Positions 35,803-44,197 of a stretch of DNA of 64,000 nucleotides are shown here, in pieces. This stretch comes from Pseudomonas sp. A34-9 (lineage in GTDB: Bacteria; Pseudomonadota; Gammaproteobacteria; Pseudomonadales; Pseudomonadaceae). How positions within the stretch are numbered: the first letter of the stretch is position 1; each line of letters opens with the position of its first letter. The notes beneath the pieces were generated by a model that had not been told where the DNA came from, searched no databases, and worked only from the letters and a program-made list of their open reading frames with translations. The stretch spans positions 6,455,001-6,519,000 of the forward strand of contig NZ_CP119967.1 in the NCBI RefSeq assembly GCF_029543085.1, given 5' to 3'. The translations under genes were made by a program, and so were the position numbers.

Positions 35803-37760
35803 TGGGCGACTCCTGGTTGAGCGGTATTGCGCGCGGGCGACGGGTCAGCCGGCAGCGTGAAGGTACGCAGATCGATGGTCGGCGCATTGCTGCTGCCGCC
35901 CAGGCGATGGTCAAGCACCAGCAATGAGGCTTTACTCAGGCCTTGGCTGAGCTGACCGAGATATTGCTCAAGCACGAAAGCCTGACCAGCACTGGCGTAG
36001 GCTTTTTGTTCGGCCGAGAATTTCAGATCCGCCGCCTGCGTCGCAGCACGGGTTTCGCGCGCGTTGGCGCTGGCCTGATCGCGGGCAAGGCTGGCCTGCA
36101 ATTGCGCCTGATTGCTCGCTTCGGCCGCAGCGCCACGCTCGCGGTAGATCAACGCCTGCGCGCCGATCTGTGCCGCTTGCACGCTGTGGTAGGCATTGGC
36201 GGCGCCGGCCGGCGGGTGAATGGCTTCAACTACCGTGGCGAGAATTTCCACGCCACTGTTGAGTCGCTGCAGATCACTTTGCACCGCGCGACCGATCTCT
36301 TCGCCCAGCCCGACCCGATCTTCACCGAGCAAACCGTCGAGCGTGCGTGAGGCAAAATCGTGCACCAGAATCCGGCTGGCCGTGCTGCGAATCAGCGTCG
36401 GCACATCGGAACTGTTGTAAGTCGCGGCCAGCGCCGCCTGATCAGTCAGGCCGATGCGATAAACGAAGCGCACGTCCATGTTGACGATCTGAAAGCTCTG
36501 TTGAGCGCCACGGCTGCTGGCGATGACTTGCGACTTGTCGTTGACGTGGCTGGCGTCCCACAAGCGGTTTGCTGTCATCGGCGCTGGGCCTTCGGCAGGA
36601 TCGGCTTGCAGCGGCGCCGGGTTCTCGCCGACGCTGGTGGCCAATTCGTGCACCACGCCGTTCTCGACGATCAGCACACGCCCCAGCGGCCACGGCAAAC
36701 CGGTGTGCAACCCTGGGCCGAACACCTGCACCGGTTTGCCGAAGCGCTCATAGATGCCACGGCCCTGTAGCGGGATTTCATTAATGCCGGTGAGCAACCA
36801 TCCCACCGCTGCGACGAGCGCCAGCACCGGCAGAAATGCTCGGCGCATGAAACTGAACGCCCAGATCTGGCGCAGATCGATGCCAAAGCGGTTGTGCAAT
36901 TCATGCTGCAATGCGAGTAATGGTTGTGGTGGCCAACGCAGCATGTCGGCGACGAAACTGCGCGCCAGGAGCGTCGGCTCAAGCTGTTCGCGGTGGGGAC
37001 TGAAGACGGAGAGAACAGCGCGCAAGAGCAATTCGATCGCGACCAATCCCGGCAAGATACCGATCAATACGCAAAAGCGAACCGGCCAAATAGCATTCTC
37101 GCCAGCAAACAACAAACACAGCGCACCGAGCACCAGACTGATAATCGCCACGCGCACCAGTTGCGCCAGTGACCCGGCTTCGGGCCATTGCGCGGGTATT
37201 TCCTGAGCGAGTTGTCGCTCAAACACCAACAAGCCGAACGCCAGCAACAATGCCAACGCCGCGCCCACCGTGGCGGACAATCCAACGGCTGCGGCGGGCA
37301 GTGCTAGGTTCCATACCTGTTCGATGCTCAGCGCCACCAGTAACGCCCAGCCACCCAACCACAGCGTTGCGGCACCGATCTGGCCCAGCACATGCAAACC
37401 ACGCTGGCTGAGGCGATCCAGAAGGCGCTCGTACCACCCTTGCGGTGCAGCGAGTTCATCTTCGGCTATCGGCGTCAGCACCACAGGATTGATCACCCGC
37501 GCGCGCCATTGCGTCACCCACCACGCTGATTGCAACCCGGCGACCAACACCAGCAGCGCCGCGCTCTGATTAACCAGCAGCGGCAGCCACAGTGATTGAG
37601 GCGCAAACAACCCGACGAAAAACGCCGACACCCAGCCTGCCCCAGCCAAGCCGCCAAGGCCCAAAGCCCAGCGCCGCAGATGTCTGCCCTGTGTGGCCGC
37701 CTGCTGAAAACGCGGCAGTCCGGTCACCGGCGTGCCATCCACCTCCAGATCAACTTGCAT
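35799..37760 (-). CDS. Polytopic SPFH-domain protein (HflK-like)
   Basis: 653 residues, much longer than HflK. The N-terminal half holds five to six membrane segments (~30-235). Another helix (~311-330; AFLPVLALVAAVGWLLTGI) leads into an SPFH domain (~335-520) and an Ala/Gln-rich coiled coil (~530-610). It is first gene of the operon. GGGGTGAT precedes the ATG, and a Zur-type palindrome lies 32 bp upstream. It resembles PA2439-type proteins by arrangement. It may seed hetero-oligomers with the two following SPFH proteins. Function not established from sequence. Confidence 0.83.
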   Translation of the reverse strand: MQVDLEVDGTPVTGLPRFQQAATQGRHLRRWALGLGGLAGAGWVSAFFVGLFAPQSLWLPLLVNQSAALLVLVAGLQSAWWVTQWRARVINPVVLTPIAEDELAAPQGWYERLLDRLSQRGLHVLGQIGAATLWLGGWALLVALSIEQVWNLALPAAAVGLSATVGAALALLLAFGLLVFERQLAQEIPAQWPEAGSLAQLVRVAIISLVLGALCLLFAGENAIWPVRFCVLIGILPGLVAIELLLRAVLSVFSPHREQLEPTLLARSFVADMLRWPPQPLLALQHELHNRFGIDLRQIWAFSFMRRAFLPVLALVAAVGWLLTGINEIPLQGRGIYERFGKPVQVFGPGLHTGLPWPLGRVLIVENGVVHELATSVGENPAPLQADPAEGPAPMTANRLWDASHVNDKSQVIASSRGAQQSFQIVNMDVRFVYRIGLTDQAALAATYNSSDVPTLIRSTASRILVHDFASRTLDGLLGEDRVGLGEEIGRAVQSDLQRLNSGVEILATVVEAIHPPAGAANAYHSVQAAQIGAQALIYRERGAAAEASNQAQLQASLARDQASANARETRAATQAADLKFSAEQKAYASAGQAFVLEQYLGQLSQGLSKASLLVLDHRLGGSSNAPTIDLRTFTLPADPSPARNTAQPGVAH

Positions 37761-37791
37761 ATCACCCCAATCATTGGCTCGCGGTTCATAT

Positions 37792-37806
37792 CGTTACGAT
37801 ATAACG
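37792..37806. promoter_or_regulatory. Zur box upstream of the SPFH/ATPase operon
   Basis: CGTTACGATATAACG: GTTA/TAAC half-sites at the spacing of the boxes at 22910 and 24618, with C/G at the ends. It is weaker than the other two but is placed 32 bp from the start codon of the operon. Confidence 0.65.
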
Positions 37807-37902
37807 AAAAACGTGAAATATTCGTACACAATTACGCGTATTCAAAGACGCCCAACCTGTCGCTTGCCTGAAGCCTTGACCGAAAAGCCCCGAAACGCAG
37901 AT

Positions 37903-37916
37903 ATTACGTTCGTAAT
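37903..37916. promoter_or_regulatory. Inverted repeat upstream of the lipoamide dehydrogenase gene
   Basis: ATTACG-TT-CGTAAT, 54 bp before the start codon, in an AT-rich stretch. A candidate operator; the protein is unknown. Confidence 0.35.
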
Positions 37917-37969
37917 TTTTATTCAGAACTACTTTTAGCGATCCGCATCCATCCATCAGGAGCAAGCGC

Positions 37970-39370
37970 ATGAGCAACTATGACGTGGTGATTTTGGGCG
38001 GCGGCCCCGGCGGTTATAACGCGGCGATCCGCGCCGGTCAGTTGGGTCTCAAGGCCGCCTGCGTGGAAGGTCGTGCGACGCTGGGCGGCACCTGCCTGAA
38101 CGTCGGTTGCATGCCGTCAAAAGCCCTGTTGCATGCCTCGGAACTGTACGACGCGGCGATGGGTGCCGAATTCGCCAACCTCGGCATCGAGGTCAAACCG
38201 ACCCTGAACCTCGCGCAAATGATGAAGCAGAAAGACGAGAGCGTGGCCGGCCTGACCAAAGGCATCGAGTTTCTGTTTCGCAAGAACAAGGTCGACTGGA
38301 TCAAGGGCTGGGGCCACATCGACGGCCCGGGCAAAGTCACGGTGACCGACGCTCAAGGCAGTAAAGTCGAGCTGACCGCCAAGGACATCATCATCGCGAC
38401 CGGCTCCGAGCCCACTCCCCTACCCGGCGTCGAGATCGATAACAAACGCATCCTCGACTCAACAGGCGCGCTGTCTCTGAGTGAAGTGCCCAAACATTTG
38501 GTGGTGATTGGTGCCGGGGTGATCGGCCTGGAACTGGGTTCAGTCTGGCGACGCCTGGGCGCGCAGGTCACCGTGGTCGAATACCTCGACCGCATCTGCC
38601 CCGGCGTCGATGGCGAGGCCGGCAAAACCCTGCAACGCTCACTGAGCAAACAGGGCATTACGTTCAAGTTGAGTTCGAAAGTCACCAGCGCCACCTCTTC
38701 CGCCAACGCTGTGCAACTCAGCGTCGAGCCGGCCGCTGGCGGTACGGCCGAATTGCTTGAAGCCGATTACGTGCTGGTCGCTATCGGTCGTCGCCCGTAC
38801 ACCCAAGGCCTCGGTCTGGAAAACGTCGGCCTGAGCACTGACAAGCGCGGCATGCTCGCCAACCAACAGCACCGTACCGAAGCCGCCGGGGTCTGGGTGA
38901 TCGGCGACGTGACCTCCGGACCGATGCTCGCGCACAAGGCTGAAGATGAAGCGATGGCGTGCGTCGAGCAGATCCATGGCAAAGCGGGCGAGGTCAATTA
39001 CGACCTGATCCCCAACGTGATCTACACCAGACCGGAACTGGCCAGCGTCGGCAAGACGGAAGAACAACTCAAGGCCGAGGGCCGTGCCTATAAGGTCGGC
39101 AAGTTTCCCTTCACCGCCAACAGCCGGGCGAAGATCAACCATGAGACCGAGGGTTTCGCCAAAGTCCTCGCTGATGAGCGCACCGATGAGGTCCTCGGCG
39201 TGCACCTGGTCGGCCCGAGTGTGAGTGAAATGATTGGCGAGTTTTGTGTGGCGTTGGAGTTCAGTGCGTCGGCGGAAGACATTGCGTTGACGTGTCACCC
39301 TCATCCGACCCGGTCCGAAGCGTTGCGCCAGGCGGCGATGAATGTCGAGGGGATGGCGACGCAGATGTAA
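37970..39370 (+). CDS. lpdA: Dihydrolipoyl dehydrogenase (Lpd3 type)
   Basis: 466 residues. FAD site GGGPGGYNAAIRAG, redox disulphide GGTCLNVGCMPSKAL, NAD site VIGAGVIGLELGSVWRRLG, and C-terminal catalytic His-Glu HPHPTRSE are present. It reoxidises dihydrolipoyl groups of 2-oxoacid dehydrogenase or glycine cleavage complexes. It is not next to E1/E2 genes, so it resembles the orphan Lpd3 (PA4829) more than LpdG or LpdV. AGGAGC precedes the ATG. Confidence 0.93.
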   Translation: MSNYDVVILGGGPGGYNAAIRAGQLGLKAACVEGRATLGGTCLNVGCMPSKALLHASELYDAAMGAEFANLGIEVKPTLNLAQMMKQKDESVAGLTKGIEFLFRKNKVDWIKGWGHIDGPGKVTVTDAQGSKVELTAKDIIIATGSEPTPLPGVEIDNKRILDSTGALSLSEVPKHLVVIGAGVIGLELGSVWRRLGAQVTVVEYLDRICPGVDGEAGKTLQRSLSKQGITFKLSSKVTSATSSANAVQLSVEPAAGGTAELLEADYVLVAIGRRPYTQGLGLENVGLSTDKRGMLANQQHRTEAAGVWVIGDVTSGPMLAHKAEDEAMACVEQIHGKAGEVNYDLIPNVIYTRPELASVGKTEEQLKAEGRAYKVGKFPFTANSRAKINHETEGFAKVLADERTDEVLGVHLVGPSVSEMIGEFCVALEFSASAEDIALTCHPHPTRSEALRQAAMNVEGMATQM

Positions 39371-39402
39371 GCAGGAAAGTATCTGGTGACTGGGCGTCCG
39401 CT

Positions 39403-39485
39403 ATCGCGAGCAGGCTCACTCCTACAGTTGATCGCGTTTGTTTCAGGAGCCCGCGATCAATGTGGGCGCGAGCCTGCTCGCGATT
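39403..39485. repeat. REP-type inverted pair (GGGAGCGAGC family)
   Basis: ATCGCGAGCAGGCTCACTCC and inverted GGGCGCGAGCCTGCTCGCGAT around a loop that itself has ATCGCG/CGCGAT symmetry. It lies between the convergent lpdA and Lrp genes. Confidence 0.8.
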
Positions 39486-39500
39486 GGGGACAACTCGGTC

Positions 39501-39974
39501 TCAGGCAGGAAGATGCCCCAGCGGTAACGCCCCCGGCGTCTTCACCGTGTGAATGGCAAAGTTGCTGCGAATGTCACTCACGCCTGGCAGCTTCAGCAGA
39601 CAACTGCTGAGGAAGCGATCGTACGCACGCAAATCCGGCACCACCACTTGCAGCAAAAAGTCTGACTCTCCCGACACCAGAAACGCCGAAATCACCTCCT
39701 GCAATGCCGTCACTGCGGTGTAAAACGCCTCGGCCTGTTCATCGTTGTGCCGCTCGACCTTGACCCCGACAAACACCGTCAGTCCCAGCCCGACTTCATC
39801 GCGATCGAGATTGGCCTGATAACCGCGAATCACCCCGGCCTCCTCCAGCATCCGCACCCGGCGCAGGCACGGCGAGGCCGACAGGCCGATTTCATCCGCC
39901 AGTTCGACATTGCTCAGGCGCCCGTTACGTTGCAGGGCCGCGAGAATCTTGCGATCGAAGGCGTCGAGTTTCAT
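39501..39974 (-). CDS. Lrp/AsnC-family regulator
   Basis: 157 residues. The N-terminal HTH (LDAFDRKILAALQRNGRLSN...ASPCLRRVRMLEEAG) and the RAM ligand domain (~65-145; VISAFLVSGESDFLLQVVVPD) are both complete. It is divergent from a LysE-type amino-acid exporter 145 bp away, the usual pairing in which the regulator senses the exported amino acid. Confidence 0.92.
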   Translation of the reverse strand: MKLDAFDRKILAALQRNGRLSNVELADEIGLSASPCLRRVRMLEEAGVIRGYQANLDRDEVGLGLTVFVGVKVERHNDEQAEAFYTAVTALQEVISAFLVSGESDFLLQVVVPDLRAYDRFLSSCLLKLPGVSDIRSNFAIHTVKTPGALPLGHLPA

Positions 39975-40118
39975 GTTTGGCAGATCCCGATAGTCGTGCG
40001 ATGGAAAACCAGCAGATTATGCCAATCAAGAAGCTTTTTGAAGCTGACTACGCAAGCACCTGCCCCGCCCCTTGGCCCTAGACTGGGCGCACCAAATCGA
40101 CAACGAAAGGGCGGCAAC

Positions 40119-40748
40119 ATGGCGAGTCTCTGGCTGTTTTTTATGGCATTGGCGGTGGTCTATCTGTTGCCCGGCCCGGACATGATCCTGCTTCTGCAAA
40201 CCGGTGCGCGACAGGGACGCGGCGCCGCACTGTCCACCGCTATCGGCCTGGGCGTTGCTCGCGGTTGCCACGTAGCGCTGGCGGCGCTGGGGCTGGCAGC
40301 GCTGTTCAAGGCTGCACCGTGGACATTCGAGGTCGTGCGGTTGGCGGGGGCGGCGTATCTGTTGTGGATCGGCATGCAATGCCTGCGCAGCACCCTGCTG
40401 CCGAACCTCAATGCGGGTGAGGCGGGTGAACCCCACGGGCAATGGCGCGAGGCGATCCGTCGCGGTCTGCTGACCAATCTGCTCAATCCCAAGGCGTTGC
40501 TGTTCTGCTCGGTGCTGCTGCCGCAGTTCATCGTCAATGACGGCGCACCGGTGCTGAGCCAGTTCGCCGTGCTCGGCATGTTGCTGGTCGGCGTCGGCCT
40601 ACTGTTCGACAGCGCCTACGCCCTCACCGGCGCCGCATTGGGTCGTTGGCTGCAACACAGTCCAACGGCCCAACGCGTACAACAATGGCTGTTCGGCAGC
40701 CTGCTGATCGGTTTCGCCCTACGTCTGACCTTTGTCCAGCAGGCTTAG
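40119..40748 (+). CDS. LysE/RhtB-family amino-acid exporter
   Basis: 209 residues with six hydrophobic segments. It opens with the LysE motif PGPDMILLLQTGARQGRGAA and has NPKALLFCSVLLPQF in the middle. It is an inner-membrane exporter of an amino acid or homoserine lactone; substrate unknown. The start gives MASLWLFFMAL with AAAGGGCGG upstream. Divergent from the Lrp gene; its stop overlaps the next gene's end by 4 bp (convergent). Confidence 0.9.
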   Translation: MASLWLFFMALAVVYLLPGPDMILLLQTGARQGRGAALSTAIGLGVARGCHVALAALGLAALFKAAPWTFEVVRLAGAAYLLWIGMQCLRSTLLPNLNAGEAGEPHGQWREAIRRGLLTNLLNPKALLFCSVLLPQFIVNDGAPVLSQFAVLGMLLVGVGLLFDSAYALTGAALGRWLQHSPTAQRVQQWLFGSLLIGFALRLTFVQQA

Positions 40749-42883
40749 CCTTTGCGGACCTTACGCTGGCGACGGGTGATCAGCAGCAATGCCGCAGCGC
40801 TGAACAGCACGATCGCGCCGATCTGCACCGGCCATTTGTACGGCCGCAGCGATGAACGCACGGCATCCGTGACCTGAGTGACGTAACGCTTGTCAGCGTT
40901 TTCGAAATCCGGGTACGGGCACTGATTGCCGAAGTCCACCGCCCACGGTACGAACGGGCCTTCCTTGATGTAACGCTGATACAGCGCACTCTGGTCTTCC
41001 AGGCTGCTGTTCCAGCCGGCAGCGTTGCACAGCACAGCGGCAAACGCCTGACTGGTGTGCGGCAGGTTGTCAGCGGCGCGTCCGGCAAGCTCGGTCGCGA
41101 CAAAACGGTAGTGATAGCGTTGATCCGGTTTCGCTTCACTGGCGACCTGACGTTGCACTTCTGCCTCGCTCACCAGCGGACCGACCTTCAGCTCAGCGCT
41201 TTCCAGGCTGTAGTTGCCTGCGAACGTGGCGTAGTCCGGCGCCATCTCGTAACCGAGAATATCCATGCCCCACTCGCGGGCCGTCCACGCGGCGTTGTAC
41301 AGCGCACTGGCGCGCTTGGTCGGCCACCATGCGGCATCGGCCTTGAGCCGTTGCTCGCCGTAGAGGCGAGCCTTGTTTTGCAAGTCGGGATTGTCGAAAT
41401 AAGCGACCGCGTCGGCGTAATGCCCTTCGCGCAGCAAACGCCGGCCGAGCAGATTGCGCAGGCTGGCGGCGACCGGCAGCGGCACGTAGTTATCACGTTC
41501 CTGTTGAGTCAGCGCGGGCGGAGCCGGGACGTTATCGTCGACGTATTTTTTCAGCTCATCGACTGTCAGTACGCGCTCGGCCACGGTCGCGGCATCGAAC
41601 CAATAGACACTGTTGCTGCGATACAACTGCACGAAAGCCTGCAGGTACTCGCCACGTTGCAACGCGAGAATCGCGCTTTCGCCCTCGACCCGGCATTTCG
41701 GCTGAACCGTTTCAAACGCCCAGTCCGGCGTACGGCGATAACCCCAGTCTTCGCTCTGCGGGAAGGCTTGCGCGGCTTTCGAATAGGCTGCGGCTGCGGC
41801 GTTCCTGTCGCCGTTACGCACCGCCAGTTTGGCCCGCAGCCACCACGCCAGTCCGCCATCACCGGCATTTTCAAGGAAGGCTTTGGCGCCGGCGTAATCA
41901 CCTTGCTGATAACTCATCGCCGCCAGACGATCCGCGTTTTCGAGGCTACCGCGGGTGCTGTTTTGCAGGAGTTTCACCAGTTTTTTCTCGTTCGGCGGCT
42001 CATCGCCAAACGACCAGCCTTGACGGCTCACCAGCGATGCCGTGACCAGTTGCTGCACGGCTTTGTGCTGCAGCAACTCGGCGAGTTCGGCCTCGGGCAA
42101 CTCCGCCAGTTCATTCATCAATTGCTTGAGCGAGGTGTAACCCACGGCCGAGCCGTGCAGGTTTTGCGCTTCATACAATTCGATGGCGCCGCTCCAGTCG
42201 CCTGCCGTGCGCAATGCCCGCGCCTCTTCACCGAGGCTGGCAACGCCCAACTCCAGCGGATCGCTGAAACCGTCGATGCTCATCTGCCGGGCCTGACGGA
42301 ACGCAGCAAGTGATTGTTCCAGCGCTTCGATCGCATCCCCGCCTTCGCGGCTCACGGCAAACCAGGTGCGGCCCAGCGAGTACGCGGCCCAGGTACTGCG
42401 CAACGGACGCTGATCCGCCGGCAGCGCCAGCAGCTTGTCGAAATACTCGACCGCCAGTTGATGATCGCCGGTGGCAAACGCCACCGCACCGGCCACGTAC
42501 AAACGGATTTCCGCCGGCAGACTGGCGCCTTGCACCTCGACCTGACGCGCATCGGTCAGGCCGCGCAGTTGTTTGACCAACGCTTGCTGCGCGGGACTCA
42601 GTCCGGCCTGCTCAGCTTTCTCCCGAGCTTCGGCGGCCGCGTTTTCCTCAGCGTACATATCGTTCGGATTGTGCGTCGCCGCAGTGACATTCTTCAGCCC
42701 GGCGATGGCTTTGCCGAGGCGACTGAGTTCGAAGTTGAAGTTGCCCTCAGGCAGATCCGCCAGGGTCTGCCCGCGATTGTCGAGCAGGCGCAGCGGGAAA
42801 TCCGGTCCGCAGGCCAGCACCGAACCCAGTGGCAAACAGAGGCTCAGGCAGAGCAGATGGCGGGGCCAGTTACGGGTCAACAT
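40745..42883 (-). CDS. Large envelope protein with helical repeats, function unknown
   Basis: 712 residues from MLTRNWPRH with AAGGAGG upstream. The signal ends SVLAC-GPDFP, which could be a lipobox (Cys25). Long Ala/Leu/Glu-rich helices follow, with TPR-like spacing (~120-480; for example HQLAVEYFDKLLALPADQRP). A single C-terminal hydrophobic helix (~682-702; IGAIVLFSAAALLLI) ends in a basic tail, so the protein may be anchored at both ends. It is coupled to the upstream DUF3142 gene by a 14-bp overlap. No enzyme motif seen. Confidence 0.78.
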   Translation of the reverse strand: MLTRNWPRHLLCLSLCLPLGSVLACGPDFPLRLLDNRGQTLADLPEGNFNFELSRLGKAIAGLKNVTAATHNPNDMYAEENAAAEAREKAEQAGLSPAQQALVKQLRGLTDARQVEVQGASLPAEIRLYVAGAVAFATGDHQLAVEYFDKLLALPADQRPLRSTWAAYSLGRTWFAVSREGGDAIEALEQSLAAFRQARQMSIDGFSDPLELGVASLGEEARALRTAGDWSGAIELYEAQNLHGSAVGYTSLKQLMNELAELPEAELAELLQHKAVQQLVTASLVSRQGWSFGDEPPNEKKLVKLLQNSTRGSLENADRLAAMSYQQGDYAGAKAFLENAGDGGLAWWLRAKLAVRNGDRNAAAAAYSKAAQAFPQSEDWGYRRTPDWAFETVQPKCRVEGESAILALQRGEYLQAFVQLYRSNSVYWFDAATVAERVLTVDELKKYVDDNVPAPPALTQQERDNYVPLPVAASLRNLLGRRLLREGHYADAVAYFDNPDLQNKARLYGEQRLKADAAWWPTKRASALYNAAWTAREWGMDILGYEMAPDYATFAGNYSLESAELKVGPLVSEAEVQRQVASEAKPDQRYHYRFVATELAGRAADNLPHTSQAFAAVLCNAAGWNSSLEDQSALYQRYIKEGPFVPWAVDFGNQCPYPDFENADKRYVTQVTDAVRSSLRPYKWPVQIGAIVLFSAAALLLITRRQRKVRKG

Positions 42884-44054
42884 GCGAACCTCCTTGATCA
42901 ATAATTGCGCAACGCGCCCAACCGATGGCGCGCTGCCCGCCCGCTGGCAAGCGGCCGTCGCGCAGGCGGGTGAAGGTAAGCAGATCCGGGCTTTGTTGCA
43001 ACGAGTAACCGGCGAGCGCATCGGCACCTTCACAGCTTTTCGCCTTGAGAGTGATCCGCGCAGGCCAGGCACTGTCGAGGTTGCCGGGATTGTCGAGTTT
43101 GATGTCGTAGAGACCGTTGTGTTCGCTGAACGTCACGCCGAGCCGACTTTTAAGTTGTTCGCCACGGGCAACCGCGCGCAGGGTGGTCAGGCTCCAGGCA
43201 CGGCGATCATTGGCCAGCGGCAGGCGAAACCAGATCAATCCGGCCAGGTGCGGCGGCGGGTCTTCGCGCAAAGCCTTGCCGAGTTGGCTCAATTGCTGCG
43301 GATCTGCGCGCAATTCCTGGCGCTCACCACCCCGCTCAAGTTGCACTTCGCTTTCCACCACCGGCGCCCCGCCATCATCCGGCAACAGCGCCACGCCATA
43401 GGCCGGTAGCGCCAGATAGAACGGTTTGTCAGTGATGCGCGCCCAACCCTTGGCCCACTTCAAGGCCTGATCAGGGTCGAACAGACCCCGTCGCGGATCG
43501 CTGACGGCGTGCACTTGCAGCACGCTGCTGTCGGCGGTTTGCAGGAGTGTTGGCAATTGCGCACTGCCGAGCCAGGCCGGCAATGCCGTAATGCTCATTG
43601 GCAAGGACGAGGGCAAGGCCGAGCGCAAATGTTTGAGGAATTCGGCGTAAGCCGGCAGACGCGCATTACCCGCGTCGTGATCGATCTCGACACCGCTCAG
43701 CGTCAGACCTTGCGCCTGCCAGTCGGCAAGCACCTGCAGAATCTGCGCGGTGACCTGATCCTGATCCAGCGACTTGAGCTGTCCGTCGAGACGAATCACC
43801 GCGATCAACGGACGGCCGTCGGCTTTCAATAACGGCGCATCGATCCGCGCCCGACTCCATCCCGCGTTCGGAAAGGCTTGCAGCGCGAGGACGCGTAGCG
43901 TCGAGAAATCCTGGCGACTGTCACGCAGCGCCGCTTCGTGGGCTGGCGTCCATTGGCGTTGCCAGATGTAAAGTTGTTGGTCGAGGGGAGGTGCGTCCTG
44001 CTGCTTGCAAGCAGAAAGCACCATCAACGCGAACAGACCGACGATAAACCGCAT
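42870..44054 (-). CDS. DUF3142 lipoprotein
   Basis: 394 residues from MRFIVGLFALMVLSAC, a clear lipoprotein signal (LSAC, Cys16). The DUF3142 domain covers most of the rest, with GVEIDHDAGNARLPAYAEFL suggesting a TIM-barrel glycoside-hydrolase-like site with acidic residues. The family is uncharacterised. It is first gene of a pair with the 712-residue protein and probably acts with it in the periplasm. Confidence 0.82.
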   Translation of the reverse strand: MRFIVGLFALMVLSACKQQDAPPLDQQLYIWQRQWTPAHEAALRDSRQDFSTLRVLALQAFPNAGWSRARIDAPLLKADGRPLIAVIRLDGQLKSLDQDQVTAQILQVLADWQAQGLTLSGVEIDHDAGNARLPAYAEFLKHLRSALPSSLPMSITALPAWLGSAQLPTLLQTADSSVLQVHAVSDPRRGLFDPDQALKWAKGWARITDKPFYLALPAYGVALLPDDGGAPVVESEVQLERGGERQELRADPQQLSQLGKALREDPPPHLAGLIWFRLPLANDRRAWSLTTLRAVARGEQLKSRLGVTFSEHNGLYDIKLDNPGNLDSAWPARITLKAKSCEGADALAGYSLQQSPDLLTFTRLRDGRLPAGGQRAIGWARCAIIDQGGSHVDP

Positions 44055-44100
44055 ACCTTCCAGATCCCTGACACCACAAGGCTGCAAGGTTACACAAATC

Positions 44101-44193
44101 CGTGGGGGAGCGAGCCTGCTCGCGAAGGCGGTGTATTAGCCGAAAGCCCTGTGACTGACATGGCCTCTTCGCGAGCAGGCTCGCTCCCGCACG
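44101..44193. repeat. REP-type inverted pair (GGGAGCGAGC family)
   Basis: GGGAGCGAGCCTGCTCGCGAAG and inverted CTTCGCGAGCAGGCTCGCTCCC around a 40-base loop. It separates the DUF3142 promoter from the acyltransferase 3' end. Confidence 0.88.
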
Positions 44194-44197
44194 TCGA

